DNA of 64,000 nt from Platanthera guangdongensis. Its lineage: Eukaryota; Streptophyta; Magnoliopsida; Asparagales; Orchidaceae. Positions 23,352 through 36,101 of the stretch are shown here, piece by piece; position 1 is the stretch's first letter; each line of letters opens with the position of its first letter. Location of the stretch: NCBI GenBank assembly GCA_039583875.1, contig CM077166.1, positions 90,146,564 to 90,210,563 of the forward strand, read 5' to 3'. The notes below the pieces were generated by a model, which had not been told where the DNA came from, ran no database searches, and saw only the letters and a list, made by a program, of their open reading frames with translations. The position numbers and the translations under genes are program-made.

Positions 23352-24833
23352 TGATAGGTCTTTATTTATACTACTTTTCATATAGTTTTTATTTAATAAA
23401 TAGCTATGTTTATTTCTAGTTTTTATTAATTTTTAAATTAATCCTTTTGTTTTCTTATTTCAAGTAAATTTAGGCTGCCAATAGAAAATTGGTGCTTACA
23501 TGACTGAGCAGGAGATGAAACAGAAGAATCCTCGAGAAATAACTTCTACACGCCCTTGTCACGGGCATTACCTTCAGGTCACGGGCGTGATAGGTGGCCG
23601 TGACCCACAGAGGATCCCAGAGAACGGGACACAACCATTTAAAACTACACACCCCTAGTAACGGGCGTGACCTATAAGGTCACGAAGAACGTCGGATAGT
23701 CAAGTACACGCACATGACCCAAAGGTCACGGCTGTGACCCATGGTGTGGCATGTGTTTTTCCAGCCAGTAAATTAGTCGTTGCGCGAGATTTCCGTTGCG
23801 CCAGATCTTGGCGGTTTCTCCTCCAACATTCCCGGGCTTTCAAGACGGCGGTTCCGAGCTTGACAAGCCCTAGGACACGGGCGTGACCTAGGGCGAGACC
23901 TTCCAGAAGTTTTTCTTATAAATTCCAAATGAGTTTAAGAGCTGGTGGGGGTGTAGCCAGGAGGCCAATGTAGGAGTAGTTTTAGCTCGTTTATTTCCCT
24001 ATTTTGCTTTATTTTCTTTATGTAACTTTTGGCTTCATAGTTTAGTTTGCCTTTCATTGTGTTTAATTTAATTACTCCCTTTTTAGTAATCATGTTCTTG
24101 CCCTTCTTTTTATGTAATTTCTTCATCATGCTTGGTAGCTAAGGTTATTTTAGCACTTGATCACGATGAATCTTGGAATAAAATATGCTTCTCAACTTTA
24201 TTAAAAATGTCAAGTCATTTACTTTACTCACTAATGATTTATCTTTGATTTATATTGTATCGAATTCAAATTGCGCGGATATGTTCTTTGATATAAGATC
24301 CGTATCCAAAATGACCGAGAGGTTGCGGATACGAGGAGATCACTCAAAGATAAAAGGAGTTTCATGCACTCATCGAGAGAAGACGACATAAATCTTCCGA
24401 ATTGGAGTCAAATCCAATAGAGGGGTTCACCGCCTAAAGCAAGCTTAGGGGTTTCGACTGGCCGAGAGGTCTTAATCGGTCAACCTAAGTTAGTCAAAAG
24501 CATGAGCTCGAGAGAGATGCTTTTGTACTTAAGGAACCTCCACGATCGGGTGAGCAATTTTAGAGACTTGCGTACTTTATGTTCATAACGGAGGTTTATT
24601 TTAGTCCAAGGAGATTCTAGATCAAGTGCTATATTTTATTTTGTTTTCTAGCTGTAGTTTAAATTCACTCATTTCTATTATTTAGATAAAAAAATATCAA
24701 TTTGCGTGAGTAGACGTACTCAACAGTCCCCGAGTCTAATACGACATTTCCAATACTATATTTTGATAGGTACACTTGCCTATTTCGAGATTATAGTTTG
24801 GATATATTTTTAAAACAATAAAATTCCTCATCA
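23352..24833 (+). repeat. Array LTR 4 (deleted form)
   Basis: 1482 bp. It lacks about 150 bp of the palindrome region: the junction CCGTTGCGCCAGATCTTGG near 23793-23811 is the same junction as in LTRs 7 and 8. The 5' end shares the CTACTTTTCATATAG variant with LTR 2. TATAAAT at 23917-23923. Confidence 0.9.
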
Positions 24834-24839
24834 AGTTTT

Positions 24840-24859
24840 TGGCGCCGCTGCCGGGGATT
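24840..24859 (+). other. PBS of array unit 4
   Basis: TGGCGCCGCTGCCGGGGATT, tRNA-Asp type. Confidence 0.8.
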
Positions 24860-24997
24860 CTTTTTGTTGATATTTAGAAAGCGTAAATTTTATTGCTTTT
24901 ATCATTCTCTTTCTCTACCCTAATTCTCCTTTTGATTTTCTTTTTTATTTACTTCCATTAGGTAAAGGTTGTTTTATTTACTTTTTACATTAAAAAA

Positions 24998-26137
24998 CTG
25001 TTATCTCAATTGGCCGCTAAAATTGCCAGGCTTCAAAATCAATTAGATATTTTGAAAGCAGCAAAACAGCACCAAAGTGTTTATTATTATTGTGGTGGTT
25101 CTCATCGAAGTGAGTCTTGTTATATTTATAATATAATTCACAACTACCTTATGAAAATAAAATTAAATATAATTATGAAAATAATTATTCTCACTTTTAT
25201 GACAATTGTTTTCCAATTATCATGAAAATAATTTTCCAATTCCTTTAATTTCTATGAAAATAATTTTTTGAATTTAAACGAGAATACTTATTTTGATTTA
25301 AATATTTTTTCTTCTACCTCGGACATTTGTTTTCCTTGTTCGCAAGATCAACACGAAAACTTTCCGAGGTATGAGAACAATTATTTGGATCCTAATTTTT
25401 GTTCTTCTTTTAGCACACTACAATCTCTTTCTATTAATTTTGGCGACTTTACGCAATTCATTGTTGATCCTCCCCAAAATCTAGAAGAAATTATTACTTG
25501 TTTTAATGATTCTTCACCCCCTCTAAATAGTTCCCCTAGTAAGGAACATGAATCTTCATGTGCCCCCTTGGTGACTTATTCAGAGGAGGAGGAAGAATTA
25601 TTATATCAAGAATATTTTAAGGTTATGGGCACATCGGGTGAAATAGAAGAAAAATAGGTTTCTTCTCCTATTTCTCCGGATTTTCATTCTCATAAATTTT
25701 CAACCTCCACTTATGAATTTTTAGAAATTGAAATTCATGAAACTATAGTGCCCAGTAATTTTCTTTTAGATAACAACTTTATTTTAGAAAATACATAACC
25801 TATACCTAATCATATAACTTCGCAAGAACCTCCTCCTTGCGAAGAGTTTTCTGACGCGCTTACTTTTGAGTTTTCTTTAACAAATGAATTTCATGAAGAT
25901 GATGAGCCGCTACAATCACACGTCGTCAACGATCCATTTGTCGCTCATCTACAAAAATTCACATCGCCTTAGCAATGTATAGGTGATGTCAATTTATATT
26001 TTCAAGTCAAATGTTCAAAAAAGGACAATCAAGAAGCAAGTGGAGGAGTCGCTGGGCGAGCGTCTTCAGCGTATTCACCCAAGCGTGAATTAAGGGAGTT
26101 GCTCCGTTATCTTCAATATTATTTTCCATTCTTCTGA
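24998..26137 (+). pseudogene. Array ORF, unit 4 (start lost, frameshifts)
   Basis: The start codon is CTG where siblings have ATG. Small deletions near 25132 and 25206-25230 shift the Asn-rich region. Stops at 25655 (CAG to TAG), about 25796 (CAA to TAA) and about 25970. The zinc knuckle is YYYCGGSHRSESC, missing the first cysteine. Clearly dead. Confidence 0.8.
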
Positions 26138-27470
26138 CAATAACCGTCTACCTTAAATTCGGGAAAAAGAAAAGCACTCTTAGGAGACACCCCTTGCTTA
26201 ACTTTTAATTTTTATGAATTTTTTTTTCTAAATTTTCACAAACTATTTTTCTTTTCCCCCTCCTACTTGACTTATAAACCTTGGGGATATTATTTATTTT
26301 TAAGTATGGGGCGGATTCCTATTTTTTGTTTTTATTTAAAAATTCAAAAGAAAAATCTTTTTAAAATCTTAAAAATTACAAAATTTTATTTTCGTTTTAT
26401 TATCAAAAAAAAATACAAAAAAAAAAATAAAAAAATTTATAATAAACCCCTGCTTAATTTTTTGTGACTTTTCATCCATTTATTTTGAGTTTCTTTATAA
26501 GAATTTTTATAATTTTTGATTTTCTAAATCTTTTATTTCATGAAAGTTAGTTAAATTTAATTTTTAGGTTATTTGATTTTAAGAAATAAATTTATGAAGT
26601 TAATTTGTTTGGAGAAATTTATTTAGTCTTTTTCTCTCAAATTCTAATTAGTTTCAATTTTATAGTGCCTAGTTTAATAATTTTTAGATTTTAATTATCT
26701 CCACTTTAAACTTTAAGATTCTTAGGAAATTTTAATTTACTATAGTTGGCCTCCAACAATTTTAACTTAATCTAAATTTTTGCTAGCCTTTCCCTTATTT
26801 TTAACTTTCTTGTTAGATCATATATCATGGGGATAAGAGGATAAAATTCATTATCCCCTGGTACACATATGCAAAATTTTATTTTTGCTTAGATCATATG
26901 TCATATTAATTAAGTATTCCTTGGTACACATATGCAACCCCCAAAAGAGGAGTAAGAGGATAAAATTCATTACACCTAAGCAATTTTGATTGAAGAGCAA
27001 AAAAAACAGAAAAAAAGATATCAATAAGAAAAAAATAGTATGGGCTGAGAGGATAAAATTCAACACCCCTAATCTAAGATCTCTTCAATAACCTTTTTTC
27101 AAACCCAAAAACCAATATAATTGCTATAGATTTAAATTAAAATTGTAAAACAGCATAAGTTGTAGTTTGAATTTTTCTTGAAGTCTCTTTTTAGTGGAAA
27201 AAGTGTTTATAATATTTAATATAATTTTGTTTGCTAAATACTTAATTTTGAGTTCTAATTATTTTATTAGAGAAAAGTTTCCTAAATATTTATCTCTTCA
27301 CATTTTACTTTCATATTTTAGGACTTAAAATTTTTTGAATCGCTTAAGTTAATTTTTAACTTTCTTTTGATTTAATAAATTTTTAGTTTAATTAAAAAAT
27401 TATTTCAATTTCTTATAAGTACTCTCATAGTTTTGCTCTGAAATTACAAAAGTTTAAGTATGAGGGTATT
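26138..27470 (+). other. 3' untranslated region of unit 4 with hairpin cluster
   Basis: No gene. The hairpin cluster at 26819-27069 is partly decayed: the outer stem is CATATAT and the last stem ends CAACACCCC. The PPT before LTR 5 is weakened to AAGTATGAGGG. Confidence 0.7.
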
Positions 27471-29152
27471 TGATAAGTCTTTATTTATAGTATTTTTTAT
27501 ATAGTTTTTATTTAATAAATAGCTATGTTTATTTCTAGTTTTTATTAATTTTTAAATTAATCCTATTGTTTTCTTATTTCAGGTAAATTTGGGCTGTCAA
27601 TAGCAAATTGGAGCTTACAGGACTGAACAGGAGATGAAACAGAAGAATACTTTAGAAATCACTTCTACACGCCCCTATCTTGGGCGTGACCTTCAGGTTA
27701 CGGGCGTGACAGGTGGTCATGACCCATAGAGGAGCCCAGATAACGGGACACATCAGTTTAAAACTACATGCCCTTGGTCACAGGCGTGACCTATAGATCA
27801 CGGGCGTGACCAGAAGGCGTGACCAAGGGGCTCAATTCTTCGAGCAAAGAACGTCGGACAGTCATGTACACGCCCATGACCCAAAGGTTACGGGCGTGAC
27901 CCAGGGCGTGGCATGTGCGTTTCTAGCCAGTAAATCAGCCGTTACTCCAGATTTCTGTTGCAGCTTGACACGCTCCTGGTCACGGGCGTGACCAGGGTGG
28001 CATGACGCCTCCATCAACACCTGTTTACTCCCGCCATTTTCAGCTTCCCGCCATTTTCCAGAAACAGAAATGACACGCCCTAGGTCATGGGCGTGACCTA
28101 GTGGCGTGACCCGTCATTTAACAGATCTTGGCGGTTTCTCCTCCAACATTCTCGGGCTTTCAAGATGACGGTTCCGAGCCTGACACGCCCGAGATCACGA
28201 GTGTGACCTGGGGCGTGACCTTCCAGAAGTTTTTCCTATAAATTCCAGATGAGTTCAAGAGCTGGGGGGGAGCCAGGAGGCTAATCTAGGAGTAGTTTTA
28301 GCTCGTTTATTTTAGTGTTTTTCTGTATTTTCTTTATGTAACTTTTGGCTTCATAGTTTAGTTTGCCTTTCATTGTATTTAATTCAATTACTCTCTTTTT
28401 AGTAATCATGTTCTTGCCCTTCTTTTTATGTAATTTCTTCATCATGCTTAGTAGCTAAACTTCTTTTAGCACTTGATCATGATGAATCTTGGAATAAAAT
28501 AAACTTCTCAACTTTATTAAAAATGTCAAGTCTTTTACTTTACTCACTAATGATTTATCTTTGATTTATATTATATCGAATTCATATTGCGCGGATATGC
28601 TCTTCGATCTAAGATCTATATCCTAAATGACCGAGAGGTTGCAGATACAAGGAGATCACTCAAAGATAAATGGATTTGCATGCACTACCTCGAGAGAGGA
28701 TGACATAAATCTTCCAGATTGGAGACAAATCCAATAGAGGGGTTCACCGGCTAAAGAAATCTTAGGTGTTTCGACTGACCGAGAGGTCTTAATCGATCAA
28801 CCTAAGGTTAGTCAAAAGCATGAGCTCGAGAGAGACGCTTTTGTACTTAAGGAACCTCCACGGTCGGGTGAGCAATTTAAGAGTCTTGCGTACTTTATAT
28901 TCATAAAGGAGGTTAATTTTAGTCCAACGGGATTCTAGATCAAGTGCTATATTTTATTTTGTTTTCTAGCTGTAGTATAAATTCACTCATTTCTATTATT
29001 TAGATAAAATAATATCAATTTGTGTGAGTAGAAGTACTCAACAGGCCCCATGTATAATACGACATTTCCTATACTATATTTCGATATGTACACTTGCCTA
29101 TTTCGAGATTATAGTTTGGATATATTTTTAAAACTATAAAATTTCCTCATCA
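27471..29152 (+). repeat. Array LTR 5
   Basis: 1682 bp, TGATAAGTC...CCTCATCA, without the LTR 4 deletion. TATAAAT at 28237-28243. Confidence 0.9.
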
Positions 29153-29158
29153 AGTTTT

Positions 29159-29178
29159 TGGCGCCGCTGCCGGGGATT
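29159..29178 (+). other. PBS of array unit 5
   Basis: TGGCGCCGCTGCCGGGGATT, tRNA-Asp type. Confidence 0.8.
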
Positions 29179-29315
29179 CTTTTTGTTGATATTTAGAAAG
29201 CGTAAATTTTATTACTTTTATCATTCTCTTTCTCAACCCTAATTCTCCTTTCGATTTTCTTTTTTATTCACTTCCATTAGGTAAGGTTGTTTTATTTTCT
29301 TTTTACATTAAAAAA

Positions 29316-30460
29316 ATGTTATCCAATTGGCCGCTAAAATTATCAGGCTTCAAAATTAGTTAGATATTTTGAAAGCCGCAAAATAACACCAAAGTATTTG
29401 TTATTATTGTGGTAGTTCTCATCGAAGTGAGTATTGTTATCTTTATAATTATAATTCACAGCTACCTTATGAAAATAAAATTGAATATAATCATGTAAAT
29501 AACTATTCTCACTTTTATGATAATTCTTTTTCCAATTTTCATGAAAATAATTTTTCCAATTCCTTTAATTTCCATTAAAATAATTTTATGAATTTAAACG
29601 AGAATACTTATTTTGATTTAAATAATTTTTCTTCTACCTCAGACGTTTGTTTTCCTTGTTCGCAAGATCAACCAAAAAACATTCCGAGTTATGAGAACAA
29701 TTATTTGGATCGTAATTTTTGTTCTTCTTTTAGCACACCACAATCGCTTTCTTCTAATTTTGGGGACTTTACTCAATTCATTGTTGATCCTCCCCAAAAT
29801 TTAGAAGAAATTATTTCTTGTTCTAATGATTCTTCACCCCCTCCAAATAGTCCACCTAGTACGAAACATGCATCTTCATGTTCCCCCTTAGTGACTTATT
29901 CGGAAGAGGAGGAAGAATTATTATATCAAGAATATTTTAAAGTTTTGGGCACACCGGGTGAAATAGAAGAAAAAATGGTTTCTTCTCCTATTTCTCCCGA
30001 TTTTCATTCTCCTCATGAATTTTCAACCTCCACTTATGAATTTTTAGAAATTGAAATTCATGAAACTATAGTGGCCGGTAATTTTCTTTTAGATAACAAC
30101 TTTATTTTAGAAAATACAAAACCTATACCTAATCTTATAACTTCACAAAAACCTCCTCCTTGTGAAGATTTTTCTGACGTGCTTACTTTTGATTTTTCTT
30201 TAACAAATGAATTTCATGAAGATGATGAGCCGTTGCCATCACATATCATCAACGATCCATTTGTCGCTCATCTACAAAAATTCACATCGCCTCAGGTATG
30301 TATTGTTGATGTGAATTTACATTTTCAAGTCAAATGTTAAAAAAAGGAGAATCAAGAAGCAAGTGGAGGAGTCGCTGGGCGAGCGTCTTCGGCGTATTCA
30401 CCCAAGCGTGAATTAAGGAAGTTGCCCCTTCATCTTCAATATTATTTTTCATTCTCCTAA
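29316..30460 (+). pseudogene. Array ORF, unit 5 (early frameshift)
   Basis: A 1-nt deletion in the third codon (ATGTTATCC for ATGTTATCTC) breaks the frame at once, with more stops in the knuckle region. From 29588 an open stretch of 250 residues covers the acidic and C-terminal regions up to a TAA at 30338, shortly before the normal end. Confidence 0.8.
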
Positions 30461-31791
30461 CAATAACCATCTACCTTAAAGATTGGAAAAAGAAAGGCGC
30501 TCTTGTGAGATACCCATTGCTTATCTTTTAATTTTTATGAATTTTTTTTCTAAATTTTCACAAACTATTTTTCTTTTCCCCCTTCTACTTGACTTATAAA
30601 CATTGGGGACAATGTTTATTTGTAAGTATGGGGGTGGATTCCTATTTTTTGTTTTTATTTAAAAATTCAAAAAAATAAATCTTTTTAAAATCATAAATAT
30701 TACAAAATTTTGTTTTCTTTTTATTATCAAAAAAATACAAATAAAGAAAATAAAAATATATAATAAACCCCTGCTTAAATTTTTGTGACCTTTCAGCAAT
30801 TTATTTTGAGTTTCTTTATAAGAATTTTTATAAATTTTGATTTTGTAAATCTTTTATTTCATCAAAGTTAGTTAAATTTAATTTTTAGGTGATTTGATTT
30901 TAAGAAATAAATTTATGAAGTAAATTTGTTTAGAGAAATTTATTTAGTCTTTTTCTCTCAAATTCTAATTAGTTTCAATTTCATAGTGCTTAGTTTAACA
31001 ATTTTTAGATTTTAATTATCTCCACTTTAAACTTTAAGATTCTTAGGAAATTTTAATTTACTATAGTTGTTCTCCAACAATTTTAATTTAATCTAAATTT
31101 TTGCTAGCCTTTCCCTTATTTTTAAATTTCTTGTTAGATCATATGTCATGAGGATAAGAGGATAAAATTCATTATCCCCTAGCTACATATATGCAAAATT
31201 TTATTTTTGGTTAGATCATATTTCATGGGAATCAAGTATTCCTTGGTACACATATGCAACACCCAAAAGAGGAGTAAGAGGATAAAATTCATTACACCTA
31301 AGCAATTTTGTTTGAAGAGAAAAAAAATAGAAAAAAAATATCAAAAATCAAAAAATTGTGTGGGGTGAGAGGATAAACTTCATCACCCCTAATCTAAGAT
31401 CTCTTGAATTACTTTTTTCTAAACCCAAAAACCAATATAATTGCTTTAAATTTAAATTATAATTGTAAGAGAGCATAAGTAGTAGTTTGAATTTTTCTTG
31501 AAGTTTCTTTTTATTGGAAAAAATGTTTAAAATTTTTAATCTAATTTTGTTTGTTAAATACTTAATTTTGAGTTCTAATTATTTTATTAGAGAAAATTTT
31601 CTTAAATATTTAGCTCTTCAAATTTTACTTTCATATTTTAGGACTTAAAATTTTTTGAATCCCTTAAGTTAATTTTTAACTTTCTTTTGATTTAATAAAT
31701 TTTTAGTTTAATTAAAAAATTATTTTAATTTCTTATAAGTACTCTCATAATTTTGCTCTGGAATAGTACAAAGCTTAAGTGTGAGGGTATT
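30461..31791 (+). other. 3' untranslated region of unit 5 with hairpin cluster
   Basis: No gene. PPT-like AAGTATGGGGGTGG near 30623. Hairpin cluster 31140-31389. The terminal PPT is AAGTGTGAGGG. Confidence 0.75.
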
Positions 31792-33469
31792 TGATAAGTC
31801 TTTATTTATAGTATTTTTTATATAGTTTTATTTAATATATAGCTATATTTATTTCTAGTTTTTATTAATTTTTAAATTAATCCTTTTGTTTTCTTATTTC
31901 AGGTAAATTTGGGCTGCCAATAGCAAATTGGAGCTTACAGGACTAACTAGGAGATGAAACAAAAGAATCCTTGAGAAATCACTTCTCCACGCGCTTGTCA
32001 CGGACGTGACCTTCAGGTCACGGGCATGACAGGTGGCCATGACCCATATAGGAGCTCATAGAACGGGACAAATTAGTTTAAAACTACACCCCCTGGTCAC
32101 GGGCGTCACCTATAGGTCACGGGCGTAACCAGAAGGCGTGACCAAGGGGCTCAATTCGTCGACTGAAAAACATCGGACAGTCAAGTACACGGCCGTGACC
32201 CAAAGGTCTTGTGCGTGACCCAAGGGATGGGATCTGCGTTTCCAGCCAGTAAATCAGTCGTTGCGCCAGATTTTCGTTGCAGCTTGAAATGCCCCTGGTC
32301 ATGGTCGTGACCATGGGGTGTGATGCCTCCATCAACACCTATTTTCTCCCGCTATTTTCAGCTTCCTGCCGTTTTCCAGAAACAGAAATGACACGCCCTA
32401 GGTCATGGGCGTGACCTAGGGGCGTGACCCGTCATTTAACAGATCTTAGCGATTTCTCCTGCAACGTTCCCGGTATTTCAAGACGGTGGTTCCGAGCCTG
32501 ATACGCCCTAGGTCACGGGCGTGACCTAGGGCGTGACCTTCCAAAAGTTTTTCCTATAAATTCCAGATGAGTTCAAGAGCTGGGGGAGAGCCAGGAGGCC
32601 AATCTAGGAGTAGTTTTAGCTTGTTTATTTCCCAATTTTGTTGTATTTTCTTTATGTAACTTTTAGCTTCATAGTTTAGTTTGCCTTTCATTGTGTTTAA
32701 TTCAGTAACTCTCTTTTTAGTAATCATGTTCTTGCCCTTCTTTTTATGTAATTTCTTCATCATGCTTAGTAGCTAAACTTCTTTTAGCACTTGATCATGA
32801 TGAATCTTGGAATAAAATAAGCTTCTCAACTTTATTAAAAATGTCAAGTCCTTTACTTTACTCACTAATGATTTATCTTTGATTTATATTATATCGAATT
32901 CATATTGCGCGGATATGTTCTTCGATCTAAGATATGTATCCTAAATGACCGAGAGGTTGCGGATACGAGGAGATGACTCAAAGATAAAAGTAGTTGCATG
33001 CACTCCTCGAGAGAGGACGACATAAATCTTCCAGATTAGAGTCAAATACAATAGAGGGGTTCACCGCCTAAAGCAAGCTTAGGGGTTTCGACTGGCCGAG
33101 AGGTCTTAATCGATCAACCTAAGGTTAGTCAAAAGCATGAGCTCGACAGAGACGCTTTTGTATTTAAGGAACCTCCACGGTCGGGTGAGCAATTTAAGAG
33201 TCTTGCGTACTTTATGTTCATAAAGGAGGTTTATTTTAGTCCAAGGGGATTCTAGATCAAGTGCAATATTTTATTTTTATTTTCTAGCTGTAGTTTAAAT
33301 TCACTCATTTCTATTATTTAGATAAAATAATATCAATTTGCGTGAGTAGAAGTACTCAATAGGCCCCGAGTCTAATACGACATTTCCTATACTATATTTT
33401 GATAGGTACACTTGCCTTTTTCGAGATTATAGTTTGGATATATTTTTAAAACTTTAAAATTCCTCATCA
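31792..33469 (+). repeat. Array LTR 6
   Basis: 1678 bp, full-length form. TATAAAT at 32555-32561. It is the 5' LTR of the unit with the only intact ORF. Confidence 0.9.
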
Positions 33470-33475
33470 AGTTTT

Positions 33476-33495
33476 TGGCGCCGCTGCCCGAGGAT
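33476..33495 (+). other. PBS of array unit 6
   Basis: TGGCGCCGCTGCCCGAGGAT, tRNA-Asp type with small changes. Confidence 0.75.
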
Positions 33496-33632
33496 TCTTT
33501 TTGTTGATATTTAGAAAGCGCAAGTTTTATTACTTTTATCATTCTCTTTCTCAACCCCAATTCTCCTTTTGATTTTCTTTTTTCTTCACTTCCATTAGGT
33601 AAATGTTGTTTTATTTTCTTTTTACTGAAAAA

Positions 33633-34778
33633 ATGTTATCTCAATTGGCCGCTAAAATTTCCAGGCTTCAAAATCAATTAGATAGTTTGAAAGCCACAAA
33701 ACAGTGCCAAAGTGTTTGTTATTATTGTGGTGGTTCTCATCGAAGTGAGTATTGTTATCTTTATAATTATAATTTACAGCTAACTTATGAAAATAAAATT
33801 GAATATAATTATGAAAATAACTATTCTCACTTTTATGATAATTCTTTTTCCAATTTTCATGAAAATAATTTTTCCAATTCCTTTAATTTCCATGAAAATA
33901 ATTTTTCGAAATTAAACGAGAATACTTATTTTGATTTAAATAATTTTTCTTCTTCCTCGGACGTTTGTTTTCCTTGTTCGCAAGATCAACCAGAATACTT
34001 TCCAAGTTATGAGAACAATTATTTGGATCCTAATTTTTGTTCTTCTTTTAGCACACCACAATCGCTTTATTCTAATTTTGGGGACCTTACGCAATTCATT
34101 GTTGATCCTCCCCAAAATTTAGAAGAAATTATTTCTTGTTCTAATGATTCTTCACCCCGTCCAAATAGTTCACCTAGTACTGAACATGAATCTTCATGTG
34201 CCCCCTTGGTGACTTATTCAAAAGAGGAGGAAGAATTATTATATCAAGAATATTTTAAAGTTATGGGCACACCGAGTGAAATAGAAGAAAAACAGGTTTC
34301 TTCTCCTATTTCTCTCAATTTTCATTCTCCTCATGAATTTTCAACATCCACTTATGAATTTTTAGAAATTGAAATTCATGAAACTATAGTGCCCAGTAAT
34401 TTTCTTTTAGATAACAACTTTATTTTAGAAAATACACAACTTATACCTAATCATATAACTTTGCAAGAACCTCCTCCTTGCGAAGATTTTTCTGATGCGT
34501 TTTCTTTTGATTTTTCTTTAACAAATGAATTTCATGAAGATGATGAGCCGGTGCAATCACACGTCATCAACGATCCATTTGTCGCTCATTTACAAAAATT
34601 CACATCGCCTCAGGTATGTATAGGAGTTGTGAATTTACATTTTCAAGTCAAATGTTCAAAAAAGGAGAATCAAGAAGCAAGCGGACGTGTCGCTGGTCGA
34701 GCGTCTTCGGCGTATTCACCAAAGCGTGAATTAAGGGAGTTGCCCCTTCATCTTCAATATTATTTTCCATTCTCCTAA
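33633..34778 (+). CDS. Array ORF, unit 6: intact gag-like zinc-knuckle protein
   Basis: The only uninterrupted copy, 381 residues. The start is the ATG equivalent to the other units (MLSQLAAKI); an upstream in-frame ATG at 33603 would add 10 residues. In order: a short heptad-like helix (1-25, QLAAKISRLQNQLDSLK), a zinc knuckle CYYCGGSHRSEYC (about 32-44, C-x2-C-x3-H-x4-C, the Athila gag form), a tract of about 55-110 rich in Asn, Phe and Tyr with repeated FHENNFS, an acidic middle with a Glu run, and a C-terminus RELRELPLHLQYYFPF. That last motif resembles the LKPLPxxLKYAF segment at the start of Athila pol, so the protein looks like gag and pol ends joined by deletion. No enzyme domain. Probably binds RNA; inferred from the knuckle only. 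Confidence 0.8.
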   Translation: MLSQLAAKISRLQNQLDSLKATKQCQSVCYYCGGSHRSEYCYLYNYNLQLTYENKIEYNYENNYSHFYDNSFSNFHENNFSNSFNFHENNFSKLNENTYFDLNNFSSSSDVCFPCSQDQPEYFPSYENNYLDPNFCSSFSTPQSLYSNFGDLTQFIVDPPQNLEEIISCSNDSSPRPNSSPSTEHESSCAPLVTYSKEEEELLYQEYFKVMGTPSEIEEKQVSSPISLNFHSPHEFSTSTYEFLEIEIHETIVPSNFLLDNNFILENTQLIPNHITLQEPPPCEDFSDAFSFDFSLTNEFHEDDEPVQSHVINDPFVAHLQKFTSPQVCIGVVNLHFQVKCSKKENQEASGRVAGRASSAYSPKRELRELPLHLQYYFPFS

Positions 34779-36101
34779 CAATAACCGTCTAGCTTAAAGA
34801 CGGGAAAAACAAAAGCGCTCTTGGGAGATACCCCTTGCTTATCATTTAATTTTTATGAATTTTTTTTCTAAATTTTCACGAACTGTTTTTCTTTCCCCCC
34901 TCATACTTGACTTATAAAGATTGGGGACAATATTTTTTTGTAAGTATGGGGGTGGATTCCTATTTTTTTTATTTAAAAATTCAGAAGAAAAATCTTTTTA
35001 AAATCTTAAAAATTACAATATTTTATTTTCTTTTTATTATAAAAAAATACAAAAAAAGAAAATAAAAAAATATATAATAAACCCCTGCTTAAATGTTTGT
35101 GACTTTTCAGCAATTTATTTTGAGTTTCTTTATAAGAATTTTTATAATTTTTTATTTTCTAAATCTTTTATTAAATTAAAGTTAGTTAAATTTAATTTTT
35201 AGGTGATTTGATTTTAAGAAATAAATTTATGAAGTAAATTTGTTTAGAGAAATTTATTTGTCTTTTTCTCTCAAATTCTAATTAGTTTCAATTTCATAGT
35301 GCTTAGTTTAACAATCTTTAGATTTTAGTTATCTCCACTTTAAACTTTAAGATTTTTAGGAAATTTTAATTTACTATAGTTGCTCTCCAAAAATTTTAAT
35401 TTAATCTAAATTTTTGCTAGCCATTCCCTTATTTTTAACTTTCTTGCTAGATCATATGTCATGGGATAAGAGGATAAAATTAATTAACCCCCGGTACACA
35501 TATGCAAATTTTGTTTTTGGTTAGATCATATGTCATGGAAATCAAGTATTCCTTGGTACACATATGCAACCCCCAAAAGAGAAGTAAAAGGATAAAATTC
35601 ATTACTCCTAAGCAATTTTGTTTGAAGAGAAAAAAAACAGAAAACAAAATATCAAAAAGAAAAAAATTGTGCGGGGTGAGAGAATAAAATTCATCACCCA
35701 TAATCTAAGATCTCTTCAATTACCTTTTTCCAAACACAAAAACTCATATAATTGCTTTAGATTTAAATTAAAATTGTAAGAGAGCATAAGTAGTAGTTTG
35801 AATTTTCCTTGATGTCTCTTTTTAGTGGAAAAAGTGATTATAATTTTTAATCTAATTTTGTTTGCTAAATACTTAATTTTGAGTTCTAATTATTTTATTA
35901 GAGAAAATTTTCCTAAATATTTAGCTCTTCACATTTTACTTTCATATTTTAGGTCTTAAAATTTTTTGAATCCCTTAAGTTAAATTTTAACTTTCTTTTG
36001 ATTTAAAATTTTTTTAATTTAATTAAAAAATTATTTTAATTTATTATAAGTACTCTCACAATTTTGCTCAGGAATAACAAAAGTTTAAGTATGGGGGTAT
36101 T
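34779..36101 (+). other. 3' untranslated region of unit 6 with hairpin cluster
   Basis: No gene. PPT-like AAGTATGGGGGTGG near 34942; true PPT AAGTATGGGGG near 36087. Hairpin cluster 35453-35699. Confidence 0.75.
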
